Source: Syntrophaceae bacterium (lineage in GTDB: Bacteria; Desulfobacterota; Syntrophia; Syntrophales; UBA2185). From it: a stretch of 6,399 nucleotides of DNA. The notes under the pieces are model-generated. The model saw only the letters and a list, made by a program, of their open reading frames with translations. It was not told the DNA's origin and did no database searches. Made by a program: the position numbers and the translations under genes. Shown one piece after another: positions 1-5,952 of this stretch (the stretch's first letter is position 1; each line of letters opens with the position of its first letter). The stretch covers positions 797 to 7,195 of the forward strand of contig JAFNGM010000195.1 of the NCBI GenBank assembly GCA_017885225.1, read 5' to 3'.

Positions 1-336
1 GGACTGGTTCATCTCACGGAGAATAAAGCCGGCATTGGGACTGTGATCTGCAATTGTTGTAATTGTTGCTGCATAGGCCTACCCTATGCAAAGCATGCCG
101 AAACCAGCGGCCTGATAGTTCCCAGCCGTTACCAGGCAGTCGTTGAAGGAAGCGCCTGCACGGGCTGCGGCATATGCGTAGACGATTGCCCCATGGATGC
201 CATAACGGTGAACACTTCAAATGTCGCGGAAGTAAATGCGGATTCGTGCATCGGGTGCGGCGTCTGCACGCGTCTTTGCCCCGCCGAAGCTATTCTTCTT
301 CGGGTTGTCAGGCAGGAGGATTTTATTCCTTCCTGA
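1..336 (+). CDS. 4Fe-4S dicluster ferredoxin-type protein, C-terminal part (5' end outside window)
   Basis: The frame is open from the first base and ends with TGA at 334-336, giving 111 visible residues. A GTG at 43 could be read as a start, but the codons before it (reading GLVHLTEN) match the usual run-in of this ferredoxin-like family, so the gene almost certainly begins upstream of the window. Visible features in order are a cysteine cluster CNCCNCCC at visible residues 17-24, then two classical 4Fe-4S motifs, CTGCGICVDDCP and CIGCGVCTRLCP, each of the form CxxCxxCxxxCP. The two motifs would bind two [4Fe-4S] clusters for electron transfer. The role of the extra cysteine cluster is not known to me, although ICNCC-type motifs recur in this family. 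There is no signal peptide or membrane segment in the visible part, so a cytoplasmic location is likely. The partner oxidoreductase cannot be named from this fragment. The 3' end overlaps the butyrate kinase gene on the other strand. Confidence 0.88.
   Translation, partial: GLVHLTENKAGIGTVICNCCNCCCIGLPYAKHAETSGLIVPSRYQAVVEGSACTGCGICVDDCPMDAITVNTSNVAEVNADSCIGCGVCTRLCPAEAILLRVVRQEDFIPS
313..335. other. Hairpin spanning the overlapping 3' ends of two convergent genes
   Basis: CAGGAGGA (313-320) can pair with TCCTTCCTG (327-335), giving 8 base pairs with one bulged base (330) around a 6-base loop. It covers the stop region of the ferredoxin-type gene and of the oppositely oriented butyrate kinase gene. 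Neither strand has a T-run directly after the stem, so it is not a standard intrinsic terminator. It could still protect the 3' ends or slow polymerase. The pairing is seen in the sequence; the function is a guess. Confidence 0.3.
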
Positions 337-1450
337 GGGATGTTTGAGAAGAGATTGTTCTTTCAGGCTTATGGCAATGTGGATACCGCTTTAATTCCTC
401 TTCCTTCCGTAAAACCCTGAGGCCGCCTTCAGCTAACGCTGAAATCTCGTCCTCACCGGGGTAGATGAATACAGGGGCAATGAACCGGATCCACTCACTG
501 ATGGCCTTTGTCATCATTTCAGACTTTGCCAGAGCTCCTGTCAGGATGATCCCGTCGATCTTTCCTTTCAGGACAACACTCATGGCGCCTATCTCCTTCG
601 CCACCTGATACGCCATGGCTTCATATACCAGTTTCGCCTTTTCGTCACCCGCATGGATCATGTCCTGTACCTTCTCAACATCGCTTGTGCCGAAATAGGC
701 AAAGAAACCTCCCTGTCCCACAAGACGGCTTAAAATCTGTTTCTTCTCAAGCTGACCGGAAAAGGCCATTTCGACGAGGTCAGTCGTGGGAAGAGACCCG
801 GCCCTCTCCGGTGTGAAGGGGCCCTCGCTGAGTCCATGAGTGCAATCTATTACCATGCCCTCCCGATGGGCGCCGACAGTGATGCCTCCACCCAGATGGG
901 CAACGATGACATTCACTTCTTCGTATTTTTTCTTCAGATCTCCGGCAAGCCGGCGGGCTGCCGCCTTCTGGTTCAGGGCGTGAAGTGCGCTCTTCCTCTC
1001 AATTTCGGGAAGTCCGGAAAACCTGGCCGGGGGATGAAATTCGTCTGTGCTCGGCGGGTCTACCACGACGGCGGGCATCCCGTATTTCCGGGAGAAATTC
1101 AGAGCCATGGCAGGCCCCAAGGCGGAAGGGTGCTTTCCGTATTTTCCCTCCAGAAGATCTCTGCACATAGTTTCATCAATTTCATAAGCGCCTGCGGGAG
1201 CCGGTCTGCCCAATCCTCCACGGCTGACAATCATGTCCGCGCCTTCGATTTTGATGCCGTTCTTTTTCAAAAATTCGAGGAGGTCTCTCTCGTGGAGAGG
1301 GAGCTGTTCGGAAAGAGAAGAATAGCGGCCCAGGTCTTCACTTCTGTACCGGATCGTTTCGGTGACGACAGAATCGTTTCCCTGATACCACGCAACCTTC
1401 GTAGAAGTGGAGCCAACGTTTATCACGAGCATACAATATTCTCTATGCAT
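323..1450 (-). CDS. buk: Butyrate kinase (acyl kinase, ASKHA superfamily)
   Basis: This enzyme catalyses acyl-phosphate + ADP = carboxylic acid + ATP (butyrate or a branched-chain acid), the last step of ATP formation from acyl-CoA. With the start at 1450 it has 375 residues, slightly longer than the usual 355-360. Motifs seen are the phosphate-binding LVINVGSTSTK (residues 8-18), VSRGG (75-79), VDPPSTDEF (130-138), VAHLGGGITVGAH (183-195), ILTGALAKSE and PGEDEISALAEGGLRVL near the C-terminus. These match butyrate kinases rather than acetate kinases. I chose the ATG at 1450 because AGAGG lies 8 bases before it and the family begins a few residues before LVIN. The frame extends to 1489, and an ATG at 1432 is a weaker alternative. 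The start overlaps the end of the phosphotransacylase-like gene by 8 bases, which suggests translational coupling. The last 14 bases overlap the ferredoxin-type gene. The substrate chain length cannot be told from the sequence. Confidence 0.93.
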   Translation of the reverse strand: MHREYCMLVINVGSTSTKVAWYQGNDSVVTETIRYRSEDLGRYSSLSEQLPLHERDLLEFLKKNGIKIEGADMIVSRGGLGRPAPAGAYEIDETMCRDLLEGKYGKHPSALGPAMALNFSRKYGMPAVVVDPPSTDEFHPPARFSGLPEIERKSALHALNQKAAARRLAGDLKKKYEEVNVIVAHLGGGITVGAHREGMVIDCTHGLSEGPFTPERAGSLPTTDLVEMAFSGQLEKKQILSRLVGQGGFFAYFGTSDVEKVQDMIHAGDEKAKLVYEAMAYQVAKEIGAMSVVLKGKIDGIILTGALAKSEMMTKAISEWIRFIAPVFIYPGEDEISALAEGGLRVLRKEEELKRYPHCHKPERTISSQTSLRKE

Positions 1451-2357
1451 TGGTTTCGCCTCTTTTACACATGAGGGCCGCCATGGCAATTTCGACCATC
1501 CTGTTTTCCTCTGAGATAAAAGGGATATTCAGGATGACCGGCTTTGTCGTTCCCATCACGGCGCCTGCCGCCTGCATCGCTCCAAAAAACACGAGGGCCT
1601 CAGCAAGGAGATGGCCTGTATCAACTTCCGGGACAAGGTATATATCCACCTTGCCTGTCACTGCGCTCCGGAGACCTTTTCTTAGCGCCGACGCCTCGCT
1701 GAGGGCGCAGTCGATGTCTATGGGCCCCTCAACGACGGCGCTTCCGAACTGTTTTCTTTCCGACATCTTGGAGAGTATCGCCGCATCCAGCGTCGAGGGT
1801 ATATTGAGGTTTATCTGCTCGATGGCGGCAAGAGCCGCAACCTTCGGCGCAGCAATGCCCAGTATGCCCGCGAGTCGGATGGCGTGATCAAGGATGATTT
1901 GCTTTTCGGCAAGAGTCGGACTATTGTTGATGAAAGTGTCGGCCACAAGGAACAGCTTTTCCTGCTTCGGAAGCTCATACACCGAGATGTAGCTCACGAG
2001 CTTTCCTTTTCGGAGGCCATTCTTTGTATCTATAATGGCATCCATCAGCGCCTGGTGCTTGTCAGCGCCCTGCATTAGCATATCGGCGCGGCCGTCCCGG
2101 ACTATTCTTATCGCCTCGCCCAGCGCCTCTCCCTGGTTTTTCTCATCCACGATCTTGTGCTCCAGCGATTTGAGCGACGTTCCCTTCATCATGCTTTCTA
2201 TTGCGTTGCCGTCGCCGACCAGGCAGGGAATGATGAGGCCGGTGCCCGCGGCCTCAGCGAGGAGATCAATATCCTTTTTCCCCGGGAGAGAAATGACCAG
2301 TCTCTTTGCGCCATCCTTCTTTGCTGCTTCAATGACATCCCTGAACGATGCAGTCAT
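1443..2357 (-). CDS. ptb: Phosphate butyryltransferase-family protein B
   Basis: This is a 304-residue protein of the phosphate acetyl/butyryltransferase family, which catalyses acyl-CoA + phosphate = acyl-phosphate + CoA. Family features seen are ADMLMQG (91-97), SYISVYELP (122-130), LVADTFINNSPTLAEKQII (137-155), LGIAAPKVAALAAIEQIN (166-183) and VEGPIDIDCALSEASA (209-224), followed by KGLRSAVTGKVDIYLVPEVDTGH (227-249; broken here as motif blocks only). Two conserved C-terminal elements differ: the usual E/D-x-GN is DTGH (246-249), and the Ser-Arg-Ala-Asp motif is missing, replaced by NIPFISEEN (277-285). Loss of the Ser-Arg pair may weaken or remove catalysis. The ATG at 2357 lies one base after the stop of protein A, with GGGGAGG 9 bases upstream. 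It directly precedes butyrate kinase, the classic ptb-buk order. Family assignment is firm; actual activity is uncertain. Confidence 0.85.
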   Translation of the reverse strand: MTASFRDVIEAAKKDGAKRLVISLPGKKDIDLLAEAAGTGLIIPCLVGDGNAIESMMKGTSLKSLEHKIVDEKNQGEALGEAIRIVRDGRADMLMQGADKHQALMDAIIDTKNGLRKGKLVSYISVYELPKQEKLFLVADTFINNSPTLAEKQIILDHAIRLAGILGIAAPKVAALAAIEQINLNIPSTLDAAILSKMSERKQFGSAVVEGPIDIDCALSEASALRKGLRSAVTGKVDIYLVPEVDTGHLLAEALVFFGAMQAAGAVMGTTKPVILNIPFISEENRMVEIAMAALMCKRGETNA

Positions 2358-2358
2358 C

Positions 2359-3279
2359 TCACGTTACCTCCCCTCTCATTCTTTCCGCTATGACGACGCA
2401 CATGGCGAGCTGCTGCACGATGTTATCACTGGAGTCGGCCCGGGACGGGATACACACGGGTCCCCTGGATGTTGCAACAAGGGAGCTGCGGGTCACATCG
2501 AGGAAGAAGTCCAGCTTGCAGAGGATGTTGCCTGTATCGAGGCAGGGAACAAGAAGGATGTGCGGAAGCTTCTCCATATTAATACCTCCGTAAGCAACCG
2601 GGCTGTTTCTCTCACCGAGAAATATTTCCGTGAAAGAAGTCGCATTCACAATCTCGCAATTCCCAAATTCCCCTTCGAGCGCGGCGTTCCGGAGTAGCTC
2701 AAAATCCCGGTAAGACACAAGTGTGCCTCCTACCTCTCTCTGGCCGGAAAGAACAGCGATCCGCGGCCTCGGGCATCCCAGCAGACGATAGACAAAAAGG
2801 GCGTTTTTAAGGATTTCTGTCTTTGCTTTCAAGTCCGGTTTGATGCTGACTCCCGTATCCGTGATGACAACCAGGTAGTCGAGCCCCGGAATTTCCCAGA
2901 AGGTGACCACGCTTACCGTCATTCCCGACCCCGCTCTGCTTTCTTCCCTGATAATCGAGCGATAGATGTAGGATGTGGGGATCTGTCCTTTGCTTGCGAT
3001 TGCCAGCTTTCCTGAAAAGAGCATGTGTATTCCAAGATCGGCAATTGCCTGCCTGTCTTCGCCGACAATCTTTTCGAATCCACGTATGTCGAATCCGACT
3101 TTTTCAGCTACCCGTTCCATCTTCTCTGTATTTCCGATGAGAACAGGTTCGATATGCCCCATCTGCCAGCTTGTTTTCACCGCTGTCATGAAATCCTCGT
3201 CTTCAGGGGCAAGAACTGCAAGCCTCTTGGGACCTTTTTCCTTTGCAATCCTTGAAAAATCGGCCAGTGATCTGATCAT
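2359..3279 (-). CDS. Phosphate acetyl/butyryltransferase-family protein A (divergent paralog)
   Basis: This is a 306-residue second member of the phosphotransacylase family, in tandem with protein B. Shared features are PKRLAVLAPED near the N-terminus (17-27), VTFWEIPG (125-132), VVITDTGVSIKPDLKAKTEI (137-156), RIAVLSG (173-179), LLVPCLDTGN plus K255 (242-255), and an intact IPSRADS (277-283) holding the Ser-Arg pair that is catalytic in phosphotransacetylase. It lacks the VxGPxxxDxA block present in protein B; the matching stretch reads CEIVNATSFTEIF (208-220). The region matching ADMLMQG reads IHMLFSG (84-90). The frame can be opened at a GTG (3288), but I prefer the ATG at 3279, since AAGG sits 8 bases upstream. 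The gene ends one base before protein B. It could be a true enzyme, or a structural or regulatory partner of protein B. Confidence 0.82.
   Translation of the reverse strand: MIRSLADFSRIAKEKGPKRLAVLAPEDEDFMTAVKTSWQMGHIEPVLIGNTEKMERVAEKVGFDIRGFEKIVGEDRQAIADLGIHMLFSGKLAIASKGQIPTSYIYRSIIREESRAGSGMTVSVVTFWEIPGLDYLVVITDTGVSIKPDLKAKTEILKNALFVYRLLGCPRPRIAVLSGQREVGGTLVSYRDFELLRNAALEGEFGNCEIVNATSFTEIFLGERNSPVAYGGINMEKLPHILLVPCLDTGNILCKLDFFLDVTRSSLVATSRGPVCIPSRADSSDNIVQQLAMCVVIAERMRGEVT
2367..2373 (-). promoter_or_regulatory. Strong Shine-Dalgarno for protein B inside the end of protein A
   Basis: GGGGAGG on the minus strand lies 9 bases before the ATG at 2357 and inside the last codons of the upstream gene. 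With the TGA-G-ATG junction this suggests ribosomes finishing protein A can restart on protein B, keeping the two at similar levels. Confidence 0.65.
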
Positions 3280-3364
3280 ACAATGCACCTTAAAAATGAG
3301 CTGCCCTTCTTATGTTTTCCCTCACAGCCAGTACCGTGGTGGGTTCGAAAGAGAAGGCCAAGTG

Positions 3365-3769
3365 TCACACGGAAAGCGCCATTTGCGTTTGAATAACGAT
3401 GGCGCATAACTTGCCGTTCTCGGACTTTATAAGCGTTTGCCACACCATGGTGGTCTTGCCGCGATGCAGGGGGGTGCACTCACCGATAATATGAGTGCCG
3501 ACAGGTGCAGCGCTGAAAAAGTTGGTCTTGGATTCGATGGTGGTTGTGCGAAAGCCAGTCGCGAGATTGACAAACGTTGCCACACCGCCGAGCGTATCAG
3601 CGAACGCCATAAGTGCGCCCCCGTGGAGTATTCCTCCCACGGTGCACAAATCCGGACGAACTTGCAATGATGCAACGACGCGCTCCGGCGTGACTTCAGT
3701 AAGCTCAATTCCCATCAATCCCGGAAAGAGTGGTGCGAGAACTTCCTTTATGACATCGATGGCAATCAT
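3365..3769 (-). CDS. PaaI-family hotdog-fold acyl-CoA thioesterase
   Basis: This 134-residue protein has the length of a single hotdog domain. It carries the family signature ILHGGALMAFADTLGG (residues 47-62), with HGG at 49-51 and an acidic residue D58 where PaaI has its catalytic Asp and EntH-type enzymes have Glu. The strand TTTIESKTNFFSAAPVG follows and is also typical. It would hydrolyse an acyl-CoA to the free acid and CoA in the cytoplasm; relatives act on aromatic or short-chain acyl-CoAs. The start at 3769 is supported by AGAGGAGG 6 bases upstream. It lies 103 bases after the metalloprotease gene and 85 bases before the phosphotransacylase genes, all in the same direction. Its presence beside an ATP-yielding acyl-CoA pathway suggests either CoA recycling or a different substrate. 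The exact substrate cannot be read from the sequence. Confidence 0.88.
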   Translation of the reverse strand: MIAIDVIKEVLAPLFPGLMGIELTEVTPERVVASLQVRPDLCTVGGILHGGALMAFADTLGGVATFVNLATGFRTTTIESKTNFFSAAPVGTHIIGECTPLHRGKTTMVWQTLIKSENGKLCAIVIQTQMALSV

Positions 3770-3786
3770 GTGTGCCCTCCTCTTGG

Positions 3787-3868
3787 TTAAGAATATAAAG
3801 CCTGCATCATCGCCTCCTTGTATTCTTTTTGAGCTTTATGAATGTCGAGGCGACGTTGAATAATACCA
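3787..3868 (-). promoter_or_regulatory. Candidate leader region of the thioesterase gene (extended -10, short leader ORF)
   Basis: Reading on the minus strand, TGG followed by TATTAT (3868-3860) resembles an extended -10 promoter element; no good -35 is seen. Downstream, CGCCTC (3852-3847) can pair with GAGGCG (3816-3811). That second arm overlaps a perfect AAGGAGG (3819-3813), which is followed by ATGATG and a short frame MMQALYS ending in TAA at 3787. The thioesterase ATG is 17 bases further on. These pieces could form a regulated leader, but each is weak alone and could be chance. Confidence 0.22.
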
Positions 3869-3872
3869 GCCC

Positions 3873-5339
3873 CTATCTCCCGTACTCGACGACTTTGAGG
3901 AGCGTGTTAGCGGGTATGTTCTGTCCGGGTGTCATACCATTGAGAATAACCATCTCCTTCAGTCGATGATCGGGAACGCCAAGTACCCGTAAGGCATTCT
4001 CGATGGTGTCTGTCTTTTTTGTGAAACGGGCCCTGATGCGGTTGGGCTGGACGTTGATCTTCTTGGGATCGGAAAGTTCGCTGAAACCATTCATGGTGTT
4101 CTTGAAAAGGGTCTCATACTGGGGGAACAGGCGCAGGGAACTCAGGCCATGGAATCCAAAAATTTCCTTCTCCTTTTGAATGAAGAGAGATATGACCTTG
4201 AGCGTCCCTTTCCGACTCGCCACCTCCGCAACAACCCAATGGGCTGAAAACCCGTTCACACGGGCACTATCACTCTTGAGTACACGGGCGCCCGCCTTGG
4301 CGACGTGTTTTTGTGCCGCATCGGATGGCGTCGTTCCGGGCGCCCCGGAAAAGAGGATCACGGCATCTTTCTTCTTGCTCACCATCTGGACCGCAGTCGG
4401 GGTGTCATTCACCACCCACTCTGCCGGGACGGGAAACCGGAGTCTCATCGTGGGATGGTAGTATACATTCCCTTCCACATATCCCTGCCTCGGATCATCC
4501 CCGTAAACCATGCCGTCTATGGCTCTCAAGTAACCTTCCCGGTCAATCTTCGGATCCTTGAGGCCTATCTTCTTCTGCATCTGCGTAAACTGAATTCTGA
4601 TGGCCCGTTCGCGATCCTCGGGGCTCGGGTGCGTGGAGAACCAATCCGGAAGCCCGCTTCGATCTGCCTTCGATTCCATACGCTTCAGGGTTTCGAAAAA
4701 ATCTGCCATATGAGAGGCGTCGTATCCCGCCTTCGTGGCGTATTCAACACCCAGCGAGTCGGCTTCACGCTCGTCGTCCCTGCTGAATTTTAAAAAGAGA
4801 ACCCCGACACCGAGCTCCGCAAGGCTTGACAAGCCGGGAATGCCCAATATGCTTAGCCCGATACTTACCCCGGAGAGGCCATATTGAGCCATCTTGGCCT
4901 TGCTGATTTGCTGCGCTGAATGACGGGCAGTGATGTGGCCGATTTCGTGGCCCATGATCCCGGCCAGTTCGGCCTCGCTGTTCAACGCGGCAAGGATGCC
5001 GCGGGTGAAATACACATAGCCCCCGGGGGCGGCAAAGGCATTCACCACGGAAACGTCGAGTATTTTGAAATGCCAGTCCAGCTCCCGGCGGTGGGATATT
5101 GTGCCCAGGCGTTGGCCCATCTCATCGACATAGCCTGTCAACTGCTGGTCGGCGTAAAGACCATATTCCCCGGTCACTCCCGTATCGGTTTGCTGGCCGA
5201 GTTTGATTTCATCCTCTTTGCTGACAAGCATCAAGTTCGGACTTCCAGTGACGGGGTTGATGGCACAGGAAACGGCCATAAGCACCACCACGATCATGAT
5301 GAAACCGTTCACGATCTTGAGGACACCTTTTCTCCTCAT
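3873..5339 (-). CDS. M48-family zinc metalloprotease lipoprotein (BepA/YfgC-like)
   Basis: This is a 488-residue envelope protease. A signal peptide with basic MRRK start and hydrophobic core ends in a lipobox AVSC with lipidated C25. The residue after it is Ala, which by the E. coli sorting rule suggests the outer membrane. The peptidase domain holds HEIGH at 131-135 (zinc ligands H131 and H135, catalytic E132) and SRDDEREAD at 186-194 with E190 as probable third ligand. THPSPEDR at 236-243 includes H237, at the place of the regulatory histidine in BepA. VNAFAAPGGYVYFTRG (99-114) is also typical. The C-terminal half is not the TPR domain of BepA; its last 55 residues or so end in LNGMTPGQNIPANTLLKVV, resembling a LysM-like tail found in many bacterial M48 proteins. 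The start at 5339 has AGAGG 8 bases upstream. The gene follows the BamE-like lipoprotein by 40 bases, suggesting a shared role in outer-membrane protein quality control. Confidence 0.93.
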   Translation of the reverse strand: MRRKGVLKIVNGFIMIVVVLMAVSCAINPVTGSPNLMLVSKEDEIKLGQQTDTGVTGEYGLYADQQLTGYVDEMGQRLGTISHRRELDWHFKILDVSVVNAFAAPGGYVYFTRGILAALNSEAELAGIMGHEIGHITARHSAQQISKAKMAQYGLSGVSIGLSILGIPGLSSLAELGVGVLFLKFSRDDEREADSLGVEYATKAGYDASHMADFFETLKRMESKADRSGLPDWFSTHPSPEDRERAIRIQFTQMQKKIGLKDPKIDREGYLRAIDGMVYGDDPRQGYVEGNVYYHPTMRLRFPVPAEWVVNDTPTAVQMVSKKKDAVILFSGAPGTTPSDAAQKHVAKAGARVLKSDSARVNGFSAHWVVAEVASRKGTLKVISLFIQKEKEIFGFHGLSSLRLFPQYETLFKNTMNGFSELSDPKKINVQPNRIRARFTKKTDTIENALRVLGVPDHRLKEMVILNGMTPGQNIPANTLLKVVEYGR

Positions 5340-5379
5340 GTCATATACCTCTCACAAGGATAAATTTACCCAACACAGC

Positions 5380-5754
5380 TTACTGAACTTTCTGAGTACC
5401 AAACCCCGCTGCGGAATCTTCAGAAGTGTCAGTGACCTTATGGCTCTTTACGACTCCATTGTCGTCGAAGAGGATGATAAGGTTTTTGGTAATTTTGGTT
5501 TCCCCGCCGTACAGAGGTATGCTGGCCTTGCTTATTTCCGACCATGTATAGAAAAACATCCTCTCGCGATCCATAGTCTTTGTGGGGGGGCCGAATTCGA
5601 GCACCACGTCCGACTTTGTCGTCTTTCCGTCGATAACGCTATTTGTTACCTTTTCCTCATCGATCATGGCGCCTTGCTTCACACTCTTGAAACCGCAGGC
5701 GGTGAGAGCTGCCAGCAGGCATAACAGAAAAAGCAGCAGGGAAGATCTTTTCAT
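5380..5754 (-). CDS. BamE/SmpA/OmlA-like outer-membrane lipoprotein
   Basis: This is a 124-residue small lipoprotein. MKRSS and a leucine-rich segment end in the lipobox LTAC with lipidated C20. Gly at +2 fits outer-membrane sorting by the E. coli rule. The mature part contains GKTTKSDVVLEFGPPT (residues 43-58), the characteristic start of the SmpA/OmlA fold, followed by FFYTWSE and ITKNLIILFDDNGVV, the usual beta strands. BamE supports the beta-barrel assembly machine. This protein is diverged and may be a BamE-like protein of other role, so no symbol is given. GGAGT lies 6 bases before the ATG at 5754. It appears to be the first gene of the minus-strand cluster, and the M48 protease follows 40 bases later, probably in one transcript. 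Confidence 0.82.
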   Translation of the reverse strand: MKRSSLLLFLLCLLAALTACGFKSVKQGAMIDEEKVTNSVIDGKTTKSDVVLEFGPPTKTMDRERMFFYTWSEISKASIPLYGGETKITKNLIILFDDNGVVKSHKVTDTSEDSAAGFGTQKVQ

Positions 5755-5811
5755 TGTTTCACTCCATTCACTTTTTTGTTGATGGGTTATTACTACCTCA
5801 GAGGATCGGAG

Positions 5812-5839
5812 ATTTCAAGGATTAATGAGAAAATGACAA
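5812..5839 (-). promoter_or_regulatory. Candidate promoter for the minus-strand cluster
   Basis: On the minus strand TTGTCA (5839-5834, five of six consensus bases) is followed after 16 bases by TGAAAT (5817-5812, four of six). An alternative just downstream is TTGAAA (5818-5813), 17 bases, TAGTAA (5795-5790). Either would give a 5' leader of a few tens of bases before the BamE-like gene. These are matches by eye to the sigma-70 consensus only. Confidence 0.35.
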
Positions 5840-5860
5840 GTCCTTGATACTCTTGACTTG
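5837..5860. repeat. Inverted repeat CAAGTC-N12-GACTTG between divergent promoters
   Basis: CAAGTC (5837-5842) and GACTTG (5855-5860) are perfect reverse complements separated by 12 bases. The arms touch the proposed -35 boxes of both divergent promoters, a position where a regulator could affect both. Short arms make chance occurrence quite possible. Confidence 0.3.
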
Positions 5861-5880
5861 AAGTTTTCGATCAGGATACT
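5853..5880 (+). promoter_or_regulatory. Candidate promoter for the methyltransferase gene
   Basis: TTGACT (5853-5858, five of six consensus bases) and GATACT (5875-5880, four of six) are separated by 16 bases. An overlapping alternative is TTGAAG (5858-5863) with TATGCT (5882-5887) at 18 bases. Transcription would begin near 5887-5895, leaving a leader of about 60 bases. Confidence 0.35.
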
Positions 5881-5918
5881 GTATGCTGAATGGGGAGAGA
5901 GTTGAGACAGTATGTCGG

Positions 5919-5947
5919 CACCTTCTTGGCCGGCAGGCGTTAAGGTG
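5919..5947 (+). promoter_or_regulatory. Hairpin that could mask the methyltransferase ribosome binding site
   Basis: CACCTT (5919-5924) is the exact complement of AAGGTG (5942-5947), and AAGG is the Shine-Dalgarno element lying 7 bases before the ATG at 5953. Inside, GCC (5929-5931) can pair with GGC (5936-5938) around GGCA. Folding would hide the ribosome binding site and lower translation until opened. Confidence 0.33.
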
Positions 5948-5952
5948 AGGAT

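Larger units (their letters stand above)
5755..5952. other. Divergent intergenic region between the lipoprotein and methyltransferase genes
   Basis: No convincing protein gene fills these 198 bases. They contain candidate promoters for both directions, short inverted repeats and the leader of the methyltransferase. A plus-strand frame of 21 codons plus stop (5883-5948, starting MLNGERVE) ends four bases before the methyltransferase start and has CAGGA 6 bases upstream. It is too short to call as a gene. Confidence 0.6.

Noticed and set aside
43..336. Treating the GTG at 43 as the true start of the ferredoxin-type gene
   Set aside because: The frame is open to the window edge and the preceding residues fit the family, so the gene is better described as truncated by the window.
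836..1474. Plus-strand open frame of 212 codons inside butyrate kinase
   Set aside because: It lies fully opposite a gene with clear family motifs, has no plausible domain, and is arginine/cysteine-rich in the way antisense frames often are.
2035..2697. Plus-strand open frame of 220 codons across the two phosphotransacylase genes
   Set aside because: It crosses the junction of two well-supported minus-strand genes, is low-complexity (Ser/Pro/Ala-rich) and resembles no known protein.
3280..3364. Terminator or promoter between thioesterase and phosphotransacylase A
   Set aside because: No stable hairpin with T-run and no convincing -35/-10 pair could be found in these 85 bases.
3276..3479. 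Minus-strand frame of 67 codons between thioesterase and phosphotransacylase
   Set aside because: Mostly another frame of the thioesterase gene, with an unusual His/Gly/Arg-rich composition and no motif.
4305..4793. Plus-strand frame of 162 codons opposite the M48 protease
   Set aside because: Antisense shadow of a gene with intact HEIGH and ExxxD motifs; no recognisable domain.
5203..5724. Plus-strand frame of 173 codons across the BamE-like and M48 genes
   Set aside because: It spans the 40-base junction and the signal peptides of both minus-strand lipoproteins, with no features of its own.
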